64,000 nt of DNA from DATKCT01 sp035513055 (lineage in GTDB: Bacteria > Verrucomicrobiota > Verrucomicrobiia > Verrucomicrobiales > DEV007): NCBI GenBank assembly GCA_035513055.1, contig DATKCT010000066.1, forward strand, positions 5,016 to 69,015, written 5' to 3'. Under the pieces are notes generated by a model. It searched no databases and was not told the DNA's origin. It saw only the letters and a program-made list of their open reading frames with translations. Positions 9,805 to 18,753 of the stretch are shown here, in pieces; position 1 is the first letter of the stretch; the number at the start of each line of letters is the position of its first letter. A program made the position numbers and the translations under genes.

Positions 9805-9827
9805 GCGGCATGCTTGGTCCATGCCGC
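9805..9827. repeat. Perfect 8-bp hairpin overlapping the start of the RAYT remnant
   Basis: GCGGCATG (9805-9812), a 7-base loop, then CATGCCGC (9820-9827). The right arm contains the ATG of the RAYT reading frame at 9821. REP-like hairpins are the usual DNA partners of REP-associated tyrosine transposases, so this may be a terminal hairpin of the lost element. Confidence 0.6.
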
Positions 9828-9965
9828 GGCAGGTACGCATCGAGTACGAGGATGCGGTCTACCACGTGATGGCGCGCGGCGACCGCCGGGAGGCGTGTGC
9901 GACTGGGAGCGAGAGACGTTCCTTGCGGCGCTGTGTGAGGGGGCTGGCGGGTGAGGGGGCTGGCA
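9821..9965 (+). pseudogene. Remnant of a REP-associated tyrosine (IS200-like) transposase, frameshifted
   Basis: The first 24 codons (MPRQVRIEYEDAVYHVMARGD) match the conserved N-terminus of the RAYT/IS200-like TnpA family. The family sequence then continues in another frame: WERETFLAALCE is read one frame over, so bases are missing after RREA. A stop follows shortly, preceded by a 16-base direct duplication (gggtgagggggctggc). The catalytic HUH and Tyr regions are gone. Confidence 0.65.
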
Positions 9966-10120
9966 GCCGACCAATTACTTTTCCCCATCCAGCGACAATT
10001 GTTTTTCTCCACGGGAGGAGCTGATCAGTGCGGTTGGTTCGCTGTGGGTTTCGGTCGAATTGGGTTTCGGATTCGTCCGCCCCGCCGGCGGCCGGCCGGA
10101 GGGCAGGTCCGTTTCGCACT

Positions 10121-10325
10121 TCACCGGCCAGACTTTTTCCGCGTTTCGCTGACTTCCTCCCCGAATTCCAGGATCATTCTGTGTGCACCAACCGGTCCAC
10201 CGCCGCCATCGCCGTCATTGGATCGTGGAAGATCTGCTCCCAGCGACTGAAGACCAGGTTGGAGCTGATCGCTGCGCCTCTCGTAGCGCTCCGCAAAGAA
10301 GGTGAAGAGCACCTGTCGCTGGTGA
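10121..10325 (-). pseudogene. Remnant of IstB-like ATP-binding protein (IS21 family), C-terminal, frameshifted
   Basis: Minus strand, reading across frames: QVLFTFFAERYERRS, then ISSNLVFSRWEQIFHDP and MTAMAAVDRLVH, then MILEFGEE to a stop. These are the conserved C-terminal blocks of IstB (SNxxFxxWxxIF, AxxDRLVH). At least two frame changes separate them and the Walker A half is absent, so the gene is dead. No IS21 termini or istA were found nearby. Confidence 0.65.
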
Positions 10326-10623
10326 GGATTTTTAATTGTCGTGCGCCACCCGGGATCTCGTTTGGCCGAGTGCCCTACCCCAGGCAAGGCCGTGCGGGAT
10401 GCCCGTCCCTCGGACGAGAGGTGCCCCGCAGACCGCGCTCGAGGCCCGATCCCTTGCAACTATTTATTTAATAATGTGTCCGACACTTAAAGGTGCCCCC
10501 CCCCTCCCCGGCCGCGCCGCGGGCCTGGGTTTCGAGGGTCCGCAGCCTTGCCGAAGCAGCACACAAGTCCCCCCGCCTCTTGACCCTTGACCGCGCCCCC
10601 CGGGCCCTGTAGCCAACTCTATC
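10326..10623. other. Intergenic region between the IstB remnant and recD2
   Basis: No convincing gene. It contains a short AT-rich patch (about 10460-10480) followed by GTGTCCGACAC, a near-palindrome often seen at the edges of dispersed repeats, and a C-rich stretch. ORFs here show no family resemblance and differ in composition from the real genes. Confidence 0.4.
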
Positions 10624-12900
10624 ATGGCCGCTTCTGCTCACGGCGACCCCGATGCCGTTGAGGGTCTCGTCGAACGCGTCCTCTACCGGGATGAAATCTC
10701 CGGCTACGCCATCTGCCGCATCGTCACATCGCCCCCAGCTCAGGGATCGTCGTCTTCGTCGCCGCGCTCAACCCCTGGCAAAACCTGCTCCCCCTCCACC
10801 TCAGGCGCGGGATCGGTCACCGTCACCGGGCGTTTCGCCTCGATTCAGCCCGGAGAACGCATCTCCTGCCGGGGTCAATGGATCCATCACCCGGGATACG
10901 GCCTCCAGTTTCAAGCCTCCCACACCGAAACCCAACTCCCCGCCTCCCTCGCCGGAATCGAACGTTATCTCGGCAGCGGTTTGATCGATGGCATCGGCCC
11001 GGCCTATGCCGCTCGCATCGTCCGGAAATTCGGCCAAGAGGTCTTCACCGTGCTCGACAAAAGCTCCCGCCGCCTCGAAGAAGTCGACGGCATCGGTCCG
11101 AAACGCCGTCGCGAGATCAAGAAATCCTGGGAGGAACAAAAGAGCGTCCGGCGCATCATGCTCTTCCTCCACGAGCACGGGGTGAGCACAAGCCGGGCCA
11201 TCCGAATCCACCGTCATTACGGCGAAGAAGCCGAGAACATCCTCCGTTCGAATCCCTTTCAGTTAGCTCGCGACGTGCCCGGGTTCGGATTCCGCACCGC
11301 GGACGCCATCTCCCGTCAACTGGGCCTGCCCGCAGAGGCTCCATCGCGGCTCGAGGCGGGGCTGTTCCATCTCCTCGAAGAGGCACAGAACCAGGGCCAT
11401 TGCGGGTTGCCCCGGTCCACTCTCCTGGAACGTGCCGCCGCTCTCCTGGAAGCTCCGTCCGAAGCCCTGGACTCGGCCCTTTCCGGGCTGGAAACCGCCG
11501 GAGACCCCGTGACGGAAACCATCCGGGGTGAAACTCTGGTTTTTCCACGTTTCCTCAGGGAATCCGAGAAGCGCAGCGCTCAGCGCATCCGCGCGCTGGG
11601 CGAAGAGGCCCCCTCGCTCCCCTCCGTGCATCTCGAGCGCGCCCTGGAATGGTGCCGGAAACGCACCGGCCAGACCCTCGATTCGCGGCAAGCCCAGGCC
11701 GTCGCCCAGGTTCTCTCGACCCGCGTTTCCATCATCACCGGAGGTCCCGGAGTCGGAAAGACGACGGTGCTGCGAACGCTTCTGTTCATTCTCCAGGCGA
11801 AGAAAGTCGCAACGGTGCTCTGTGCTCCCACCGGGCGCGCCGCCCGGCGCATGCAGGAATCGACCGGCCAACCCGCTCACACGCTCCACCGCTTGCTCGA
11901 GTACCAGCCTGAAACGGGGTTCACCCGGTCCCAAGACCATCCCCTCGAAGGGGATCTCTTCGTCGTCGACGAGTTCTCGATGGTCGACCTCCCCCTATTC
12001 CACCACTTCCTACAGGCCTTGCCGGCCCGGGCCCATCTGCTTCTCGCCGGTGACCCGGATCAGTTGCCGTCCGTCGGCCCCGGAGCGGTGTTGTCCGACC
12101 TCCTCCAAAGCGGCGCCGTTCCCGTCGTTCGCCTAACCACAGTATTTAGGCAGTCGCGGGAAAGCTCGATTCTCGACGCCGCCGCGGCCATCAATCGCGG
12201 TCACCTGCCGGATCTTCCGCGGAACGTCCGCCGGCCAGGTTCCGATTTTTTCTTCATCGAGCGCGATGAACCCGGCGCCATTCTTCAGACCCTCGCCACT
12301 GTCCTTCGGGAGCGTTTGCCGCGCCGCCGATTCGACCCTCTCCGCGATGCGCAGGTTCTTACGCCTGTCAATCGCGGTCCTCTCGGAACGGCTTCTCTCA
12401 ACACGGAACTCCAACGCCTGCTCAACCCGCCTGGAGAACACGCCCCGGAGTCCAGCCAGGGCGGCCGCATCTTTCGCGTCGGCGACCGTGTCATCCAAGT
12501 GCGCAACAACTACGAACGCGATGTCTGCAACGGCGACCTCGGTCAGGTCGTATCGATCGAAACGGGTCCCTTTCGCATGAGCGTCGCTTTCGACGGCGAA
12601 CGCCGTCTCGACTATGATTCCGCCAGTCTCGATGAAATCCGGCACGCCTACGCCATCACCATTCACAAATCCCAAGGCAGCGAGTTTCCTGCGGTGCTGG
12701 TCATCCTATCCACGGCGCACGCCCACATGCTCCGGCGCAACCTGCTCTACACCGCCGTGACCCGGGCGCGCTCCTTGGTCATCCTGCTGGGCAACCGCCG
12801 CGCCCTCGAACTCGCCGCGCAACGCGCCGACGATCGCCGCCGCATCACCGGTCTGCAATCCCTATTGGAAAACGGAGGCGCACAGTCCGGCGATGAGTGA
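10624..12900 (+). CDS. recD2: RecD2-like ATP-dependent DNA helicase (SF1B)
   Basis: A 758-residue helicase of the RecD/TraA type, which unwinds DNA 5' to 3' without RecBC. Order of domains: N-terminal OB-like region; helix-hairpin-helix segments (SGLIDGIGPAYAARIVRKFG, EVDGIGPKRRREI, ARDVPGFGFRTADAI); Walker A GGPGVGKTT near residue 373; Walker B DEFSM near 448; LTTVFRQ motif; UvrD-C-like end with YAITIHKSQGSEFP near 675 and LLYTAVTRARS near 707. Length matches the family. Residues 37-64 form a Ser/Pro/Gly-rich low-complexity insert in the N-terminal domain, which is unusual. The gene stands alone between mobile-element debris and a convergent transporter gene. Confidence 0.95.
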   Translation: MAASAHGDPDAVEGLVERVLYRDEISGYAICRIVTSPPAQGSSSSSPRSTPGKTCSPSTSGAGSVTVTGRFASIQPGERISCRGQWIHHPGYGLQFQASHTETQLPASLAGIERYLGSGLIDGIGPAYAARIVRKFGQEVFTVLDKSSRRLEEVDGIGPKRRREIKKSWEEQKSVRRIMLFLHEHGVSTSRAIRIHRHYGEEAENILRSNPFQLARDVPGFGFRTADAISRQLGLPAEAPSRLEAGLFHLLEEAQNQGHCGLPRSTLLERAAALLEAPSEALDSALSGLETAGDPVTETIRGETLVFPRFLRESEKRSAQRIRALGEEAPSLPSVHLERALEWCRKRTGQTLDSRQAQAVAQVLSTRVSIITGGPGVGKTTVLRTLLFILQAKKVATVLCAPTGRAARRMQESTGQPAHTLHRLLEYQPETGFTRSQDHPLEGDLFVVDEFSMVDLPLFHHFLQALPARAHLLLAGDPDQLPSVGPGAVLSDLLQSGAVPVVRLTTVFRQSRESSILDAAAAINRGHLPDLPRNVRRPGSDFFFIERDEPGAILQTLATVLRERLPRRRFDPLRDAQVLTPVNRGPLGTASLNTELQRLLNPPGEHAPESSQGGRIFRVGDRVIQVRNNYERDVCNGDLGQVVSIETGPFRMSVAFDGERRLDYDSASLDEIRHAYAITIHKSQGSEFPAVLVILSTAHAHMLRRNLLYTAVTRARSLVILLGNRRALELAAQRADDRRRITGLQSLLENGGAQSGDE

Positions 12901-13065
12901 GCTGCCATGCCGGCGCCTTCCGGCCAGATCGAGACGAACATTGGTCTTTTCTCGCGGATGTTCTGATGTATTGATAGTCCGAAGATCTCTGTGGAAATGG
13001 ATTCCGTCGTCTCACCCGGCGTTTGGAAAAGCGACGCCGGAGATGGTGTCTTGCGTAGTGATCCC

Positions 13066-14382
13066 TCAGATCACCATCCCCACTACCGCCGCCGACAACA
13101 GCGACGCTATGAATCCGCCCGCCAGCGCCTTGGCCCCGAGCCGGGCCAAATCCTCCCGGCGCTCAGGAGCCAACACGCCGATCCCTCCGATTTGAATCCC
13201 CACCGAGGCGATGTTCGCAAAGCCGCACAACGCAAAAGTGATCAAGAGCAGCGATCGCTCACCCAAAAGTCCTTCGCTCCGCCACAAACCGAGTTGCTGA
13301 TAGGCCAAGTACTCATTGGCGATGATTTTGGTTCCGAGGAGCTGCCCGCAGCGGATCATGTCTTCCACGGGAATCCCGATCACCCAGGCCACCGGAGCAA
13401 ACAGCAATCCGGCGCAGCCCTCCAAGGTCAGGCCGGAATAGATGCCCCCGGTCGCCCTCTCCATCCATCCCCCCAAACCCGTCAGCGAGCCCAGCCATTG
13501 CAGAAGTCCATTGCACAGCGAAATCAAGGCCACAAAGACGATGAGCATCGCCGCGACGTTGAAGGCCAGATGCAACCCTTGCGCCGTCCCGCGGACCACG
13601 GCGTCCCACACATTCACGCCGCAATCCTCCCGCGCCACCCGGATGCGCGGCGTCGCGCGCTCTGAGCCTCCCGGGGAACGGGGAACAAGAATCTTCGCCA
13701 CGACCAGGGAAGCCGGCGCGTTCATCAAGGATGCGCACAGGAGGAAGCCGGCAAAACGCTCCTTCTGGGCCGGATCGTCGCCTCCCAACATGGCGATGTA
13801 GGCCAGCATGACTGAGCCCGCGATAGTGGCCATCCCTCCGGTCATCAGGGCCATCAGCTCCGAGCGGGTCATCCCCGCGATGTAGGGCTTGACCAAGAGA
13901 GGAGCCTCTGTCATCCCCAAAAACACGTTGCCGGCTGCGGCCAGACTCTCCGGTCCCGACAGGCCCATGGCCCGGCGCATGATCCAGGCAAACCCCGCCA
14001 CAAACTTCTGGAGGACGCCCAAATAATAGAGCAGCGAAGTCAGCGCCGAGAAGAAAACGATGACCGGCAGCACTTGGAAGGCGAAGACAATCACCCTGCC
14101 GCCCCCGAACGCCTCTCCGGTCAGATTCGCGTCGGCTAGAGGACCGAAGACGAAGCGGGCTCCGGCCGCGGAATGATCGAGCAGAGTCACCACCGCCCGG
14201 GCAAAGCCGTCGAACAGGGAGCGAATGCCGGGAACCTCTCTGAGAAAGGCAAGCGCCAGCAGGAGTTGCAGGATCAGCCCTCCCGCCGTCAGTCGCCAGT
14301 TAAAACGTCGCCGGTCCTCGCTGAGAAGGAGCGCTGTCCCCAGCAACACAGCGACCCCGAGCAATCCCCGCAGCACCTCCAC
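13066..14382 (-). CDS. CNT/NupC-family nucleoside transporter
   Basis: A 438-residue, strongly hydrophobic protein with the concentrative nucleoside transporter layout: an N-terminal membrane trio, then the core beginning VIVFAFQVLPVIVFFSALTS, the motif GNVFLGMTEAPLLVKPYI (the G-x-TEAP nucleoside-binding loop), and LMTGGMATIAGSVMLAYI. The second repeat has EYLAYQQLG and ALCGFANIASVGIQIGGIG. CNT proteins take up nucleosides with Na+ or H+. It runs convergent with recD2 and lies 13 bases downstream of the AsmA-like gene on the same strand, so those two may be co-transcribed. The substrate cannot be read from sequence. Confidence 0.93.
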   Translation of the reverse strand: MEVLRGLLGVAVLLGTALLLSEDRRRFNWRLTAGGLILQLLLALAFLREVPGIRSLFDGFARAVVTLLDHSAAGARFVFGPLADANLTGEAFGGGRVIVFAFQVLPVIVFFSALTSLLYYLGVLQKFVAGFAWIMRRAMGLSGPESLAAAGNVFLGMTEAPLLVKPYIAGMTRSELMALMTGGMATIAGSVMLAYIAMLGGDDPAQKERFAGFLLCASLMNAPASLVVAKILVPRSPGGSERATPRIRVAREDCGVNVWDAVVRGTAQGLHLAFNVAAMLIVFVALISLCNGLLQWLGSLTGLGGWMERATGGIYSGLTLEGCAGLLFAPVAWVIGIPVEDMIRCGQLLGTKIIANEYLAYQQLGLWRSEGLLGERSLLLITFALCGFANIASVGIQIGGIGVLAPERREDLARLGAKALAGGFIASLLSAAVVGMVI

Positions 14383-14395
14383 TATCCGCCCTCGC

Positions 14396-15889
14396 TCATT
14401 CCCCGAAAAACGGCGCCAATCTGACCCCTTCTTTGAGTATGTCCCCAGCCCCTTCGAGAATCCGCTGGGTTTGATCGAGCACGCCCCGGCCCGCTTCCAA
14501 GGCCCGGCGAGGCGCCTCTTCGATGGCTGCCTCGACGGCGGCGGTCTTCAAGCGCGGGCTGAGATCTTCGCTGGGCGCGTCGGCTGTGCCCGTCACGGCC
14601 ATGTCCGCCCACACAAAACCATCCTGCTCCTGCACAAACACCTTACGTTCCGCCCCGGGCAGCCAGCGCAAAGACTCCCGAACGACTCCTACCTGAACGT
14701 CTCCATCGACCGGGCCCGCCTTCCAGGCGCCCGCGGCGTCCTTCCACACCGACACCGACCCTGTCAAGCGCAGCAATCCTTTCGATTCCACGTGGAAATC
14801 TTCGAAGTGCAGCACTCCGTCGCGGATCACAAAGCGGGAGTCGAAGCGGTGCAAGACCAGCCGCCGGAAACGTTCCATCCGCGTGTAATGAGCGATGCTG
14901 TCCAGGACGGGAAGCGCCTGCAAGACTCCGTTGTTCATCCACAGTTTCCCCTCCCGCCGCAGGGATTCGGGTTCATCGAGACGTCCCCGGATCTCGATGT
15001 CTCCGTGGAAAGCGCCGAGCAAACGCTGCCGCCAATCCTCGGTGAGCACTTCATTGCCAGGCAAACCCTCCAGATGCATCCGGAGATGCACCACTCCGTC
15101 AGGCGACAACTCGCCGTCGGCGCTCAACATCGCGTGTTCGCTCAATGACAGACGCGAGCTGGTCAGGAACAGGCCCGCTGGATTGACCACCGCGTGCAGG
15201 TCGGTCAATCCCCGCCAGGGCCCGTCGTCCCAGCGCAACTCGCCCCCCGTAGACCGCACCGACCACCCTCCGTCGCCAAAGCCCGGCTCCAAGAGCCACT
15301 TGACGTCGCGGCCTTCGACCACACCGCCGTCATGGCGCAGGGAGAATCCGCTATCGAGCACCTCGACTTTCCCCAATTCGACCGCCCGCGGCAGCCAACT
15401 CCGCCGGCCCGCCTTTTCGGCCTTCTCTGGCGCGAATTCGGCCGCGCCGAACCCGCCTTCCCCTTCTGTTTTCGCCCCGGCCCGCGCAGCCGCGGCCAAG
15501 ACACCCACATCGGAGATCAGCCGGAGCCGTCCGATCTCAACGTGCGACACCTTCCACGCCTTGGACCGAAACGAGCGCAGGTTGATCTCGGCGCGGATCG
15601 CATCGGCCCGCAGGTATTCCGGACCCTGACCCGGAGCGGGCCGCACGGTGAACCGGTCCGAATAGACCGTCGACCCCGTCCAGCGAAAAGGGCTGAACTC
15701 CCCATCCACGCTCAGAGTCCGCGATACCTCCCGGCTCACGAGGAGGCGAAAATCGTCGCTCCGCAAATAGGCCTTGGCCTTGGTGTAGCCCACAAAAGCG
15801 GCCAAACCGAGGCCCGCCACGATCACCCCAGCTCCCCAAAAAAGCATCCGGAGAGCGCCGGCTTTTCCTTTCTTTGCGCGGCGGGGCAT
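14396..15889 (-). CDS. AsmA-like / DUF3971-type inner-membrane protein
   Basis: 497 residues from the ATG at 15889; a TTG eight codons earlier is the only longer alternative. After a basic N-terminus (MPRRAKKGKAGALRM) comes one transmembrane segment (LFWGAGVIVAGLGLAAFVGY), then a long beta-rich periplasmic region: an N-terminal block with DGEFSPFRWTGSTVYSDRF and a C-terminal block of the AsmA-C kind (ELSPDGVVHLRMHLEGLPG, GDIEIRGRLDEPESL). AsmA-type proteins bridge the envelope and are linked to phospholipid transport and outer-membrane homeostasis. Assignment is by architecture and local motifs only. Confidence 0.7.
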   Translation of the reverse strand: MPRRAKKGKAGALRMLFWGAGVIVAGLGLAAFVGYTKAKAYLRSDDFRLLVSREVSRTLSVDGEFSPFRWTGSTVYSDRFTVRPAPGQGPEYLRADAIRAEINLRSFRSKAWKVSHVEIGRLRLISDVGVLAAAARAGAKTEGEGGFGAAEFAPEKAEKAGRRSWLPRAVELGKVEVLDSGFSLRHDGGVVEGRDVKWLLEPGFGDGGWSVRSTGGELRWDDGPWRGLTDLHAVVNPAGLFLTSSRLSLSEHAMLSADGELSPDGVVHLRMHLEGLPGNEVLTEDWRQRLLGAFHGDIEIRGRLDEPESLRREGKLWMNNGVLQALPVLDSIAHYTRMERFRRLVLHRFDSRFVIRDGVLHFEDFHVESKGLLRLTGSVSVWKDAAGAWKAGPVDGDVQVGVVRESLRWLPGAERKVFVQEQDGFVWADMAVTGTADAPSEDLSPRLKTAAVEAAIEEAPRRALEAGRGVLDQTQRILEGAGDILKEGVRLAPFFGE

Positions 15890-15978
15890 GAGGACTGGGA
15901 TCGAACGCCGCAAACTAAACGCTTTGGCTGGGATCGCGAAGAGTTTATCACCTAGTCAAGGCCAGTCATCCCTTTCTC

Positions 15979-17796
15979 ATGCTCGAACTGCGCGACATCG
16001 TTTTCACCGTCCGGGATCAGCTCCTCCTCGACCGGATTTCCTTCGCCACTCCCACCGGCCATTTCATGGCTGTCGTCGGACCGTCCGGCTGCGGGAAAAG
16101 CACTCTGCTCAAGCTCATCGCCGGCATCGTCGAGGAATCCGAGGGATCCTTCCACTGGTTCGGTCGCAATCTTGCTGAAGACGGCGATCTGGAGCCCTCC
16201 GAACTCGGCTACGTGCCCCAGTTCAGCATCGCCTCAGATCACCTCACCGTGGAGGAAAACGTGGAGAACGCCGTGCAACTCCGCATCGCCACCAACGGAC
16301 GCGGTCACATGCACAATCTCGCCGACCGGATCCTCCTCGAGTCCGGGCTCGACGAAATCCGGGAACGCCGCGTCGCCGTCCTGTCCGGCGGCCAACGCCG
16401 TCGCCTGGGACTCGCCCTGGAACTGGCCAGCGACCCCCAGCTCCTGCTCTGTGACGAGGTCACCAGCGGTCTCGACCCGCGCTCCGAGCACGAAATCGTC
16501 CTCCTCCTCCACAAGCTGTCCCGCAGCGGACGCCGCGTCGTTCTCAACGTCACCCACAGCCTCTCCCACCTCGAACTCTACGACTCCATCCTCGTCCTCT
16601 ACGAGGGCCGGCTAGTGTACCACGGCCCGCCCCGCACCCTCCAGCACTACTTCAGCGTCGCCGATACCGAGGACATCTACCCGCAACTCACCACCCGCGA
16701 CGTCGAAGGCTGGCGTCAGTCCTGGGAGAAACGCCGGGATTCCTACTACGAGAAAATCGGCATTCCCGACGCCCGCGCGGAGTTGGAACAGCAACGCGCG
16801 GAAGCGGCGCTGCGGGAGGAGCCACAAAGCGCGCTCGCGGGGCGAGAAGGCGACCCCGATTCCGCCTTCGCGGACGAGCCCGCCGCCGAGACAGCTCGCT
16901 ACGGCGAGCGCCGTCGCCTCCCCGGACCGTTCACCCAAATGAGCGTTCTCTTGGAACGTCGCTGGAAAACCTTCCTGCGCGACCGCACCCAGCTCCTGCT
17001 CCACCTCGCCATCCTCGCCGGATTTCCCATCCTCGTCGTCCTCTTTACTCCCAATCTCTTCGACTCTTCCGAGCCCGCCGGAATCCCGGAGATGCCCAAA
17101 CAAACCATCTCGTCCCAGATCCCCTCGATGCAGGATGTGGAGAAACAAGCCGAAACCGTCCAGGAACAGCTTGGCATCGGCGGCCTTATCTCCGGGATGA
17201 TCATGTTCCAAGTCGTATTGCTGTGCCTCATCGGATCGAACAATGCCGCGCGCGAGATCGCTTCAGAACGCCGAGCCTTCGAGAAGGAGAAACTCGCCGG
17301 TCTGCGCACCTTGAGTTATCTGGCCAGCAAGGTCCTGTTTCTCGGGGTGCTCGTCGCCATCCAAGCCCTGTGGATGACTTTCTTCGTCCAATACTTCGCC
17401 AATCTGCCGGGCGACATCGTCACGCGCGCCGTGCTTCTCCTGCTGGTCAACGGCGCCATGACTGCCGTCTGCCTCGGGATCTCCGCTCTTATGCGATCGC
17501 CCGAACAGGCCTCCCTGCTATGCATTTACCTCGTCGGCTTCCAACTCCCCCTCTCCGGAGCCGTGCTGGCCCTGCCGGATGTCATCGGCCGCATCACGCG
17601 TCCCTTCATTTCCGCCTATTGGAGCTGGGCCGGACAACTGCGTTCTATGACCGATACCCCCCACTATGTCGGGATCAAAGCCGCCTCTCCCACGGAACTG
17701 GCCGAAGTGCATCTCTGCTGCTACGTCCTCGCCGTCCATCTCGTCATCGGCTGCGCCGTCGCCTACATCGGATGCCGTCGCCACCTGTGGGACTGA
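15979..17796 (+). CDS. ABCG-type ABC transporter, fused ATPase and ABC-2 permease
   Basis: 605 residues. The N-terminal ATPase has Walker A GPSGCGKST (residues 34-42), Q-loop in YVPQFS, signature LSGGQRRR near 134, Walker B LLLCDEVTSGLD near 155-166 and the switch His in NVTHS. A charged Ala/Glu linker (about 255-310) leads to an ABC-2 type membrane domain with about six hydrophobic segments from residue 333. The ATPase-first order is that of the ABCG/White subfamily, usually a homodimeric exporter of lipids or hydrophobic compounds. It is divergent from the AsmA-like gene with about 90 bases between the starts. The substrate is unknown. Confidence 0.92.
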   Translation: MLELRDIVFTVRDQLLLDRISFATPTGHFMAVVGPSGCGKSTLLKLIAGIVEESEGSFHWFGRNLAEDGDLEPSELGYVPQFSIASDHLTVEENVENAVQLRIATNGRGHMHNLADRILLESGLDEIRERRVAVLSGGQRRRLGLALELASDPQLLLCDEVTSGLDPRSEHEIVLLLHKLSRSGRRVVLNVTHSLSHLELYDSILVLYEGRLVYHGPPRTLQHYFSVADTEDIYPQLTTRDVEGWRQSWEKRRDSYYEKIGIPDARAELEQQRAEAALREEPQSALAGREGDPDSAFADEPAAETARYGERRRLPGPFTQMSVLLERRWKTFLRDRTQLLLHLAILAGFPILVVLFTPNLFDSSEPAGIPEMPKQTISSQIPSMQDVEKQAETVQEQLGIGGLISGMIMFQVVLLCLIGSNNAAREIASERRAFEKEKLAGLRTLSYLASKVLFLGVLVAIQALWMTFFVQYFANLPGDIVTRAVLLLLVNGAMTAVCLGISALMRSPEQASLLCIYLVGFQLPLSGAVLALPDVIGRITRPFISAYWSWAGQLRSMTDTPHYVGIKAASPTELAEVHLCCYVLAVHLVIGCAVAYIGCRRHLWD

Positions 17797-17833
17797 CTTT
17801 CCGCCCGCGTCCTGAACGCCTTCGCCCAGTCCC

Positions 17834-18508
17834 GTGCCGTCCAGTCCCGTCCCGCCCACTCCGCAAAGCCTTGGTCGCCTGCGCCGGCGCTATGCCCAAG
17901 CCGGACTGCTCGAGTCCGGCCTCCCTGAGCGCCCCTTCGAACTCTGCGCCCAATGGCTGGACGCCGCCATCTCGGCCGGCGTTGAAGAACCCAACGCCAT
18001 GACCCTCGCCACGGCCGGTCCGGAGGGGCAACCATCGGCCCGCACCGTCCTCCTCAAGGAGGCCGGCCCAGAAGGCTTCAGCTTTTTCACCAATCTCGAA
18101 AGCCGGAAAGCCCGGGAACTCGCGTCCAATCCCAAGGCCGCGCTCGTGCTTTTCTGGAAGGAACTCGAACGTCAGATCTGCATCCGCGGAAGCGTGGAAC
18201 CTCTCCCTAGAGAAACCGCAGAGGCCTATTTTCAGTCCAGACCCTACGAAAGCCAGATCGGCGCCTGGGTCTCGACCCAGAGCGAAATCATCCCTGGCCG
18301 CGACTGGATCGAGCAACGCGACCGCGAATTCCGCGCTCGCTTCCCCGAAGGCAGCGTTCCCTTGCCGGAGTTCTGGGGCGGCTACCGGCTCGTGCCGGCC
18401 GAGATCGAATTCTGGCAAGGCCGTCCCGGACGCCTCCACGACCGCATTCTCTACTCCCGTATTCCGTCCGAGCCCAGCGCCTGGCGCCGCGTCCGCCTCG
18501 CCCCGTAA
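17834..18508 (+). CDS. pdxH: Pyridoxamine 5'-phosphate oxidase
   Basis: 224 residues, the usual family length. PdxH oxidises pyridoxamine/pyridoxine 5'-phosphate to pyridoxal 5'-phosphate with FMN. Recognisable blocks: NAMTLATAGPEGQPSARTVLLK, FSFFTNLESRKARELASNP, ALVLFWKELERQICIRG, the SRPYESQIGAW region, and the C-terminal WGGYRLVPAEIEFWQGRPGR, then LHDR, which binds FMN and substrate. The start is the GTG at 17834, 37 bases after the ABC transporter stop, so the two may be co-transcribed. A clear rho-independent terminator lies about 180 bases downstream. Confidence 0.96.
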   Translation: MPSSPVPPTPQSLGRLRRRYAQAGLLESGLPERPFELCAQWLDAAISAGVEEPNAMTLATAGPEGQPSARTVLLKEAGPEGFSFFTNLESRKARELASNPKAALVLFWKELERQICIRGSVEPLPRETAEAYFQSRPYESQIGAWVSTQSEIIPGRDWIEQRDREFRARFPEGSVPLPEFWGGYRLVPAEIEFWQGRPGRLHDRILYSRIPSEPSAWRRVRLAP

Positions 18509-18684
18509 ACCCGGCTCCTTCACCGCTTTTCAGCACGAAGGCGAGGGGATGCGGGCAAAACGGTTGAAAGGTTGATTTTCGCGATTTTTTGATTTTTTTT
18601 GAATGAGTTTCGCAAATTTGTGTCAATAGTTTATAGAGCGTCGGGTAAAACCGAGGTTCGGGTTCAGATTGCAGGATCAAAGGA

Positions 18685-18714
18685 GGCCGGGCTCAATACC
18701 CGGCCTTCTTTTTT
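18685..18714 (+). terminator. Intrinsic terminator on the plus strand
   Basis: GGCCGGG (18685-18691), a 7-base loop, CCCGGCC (18699-18705), then TTCTTTTTT. A perfect 7-bp GC stem with a U-run. It points away from pdxH and toward the convergent ispE. Because it is 177 bases past the pdxH stop, it may instead end a small RNA from the AT-rich segment at 18570-18640. Confidence 0.85.
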
Positions 18715-18753
18715 CACCCGCGGGGATCGATCATGGGGCGTCCCGGACTCGAC

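Noticed and set aside
10028..10471. Plus-strand ORF of about 147 codons
   Set aside because: It is antisense to the IstB remnant and has biased, non-protein-like composition.
13016..13040. CCGGCGT/ACGCCGG inverted repeat between recD2 and the CNT gene
   Set aside because: A 7-bp stem without a T-run on either side; could be chance in GC-rich DNA.
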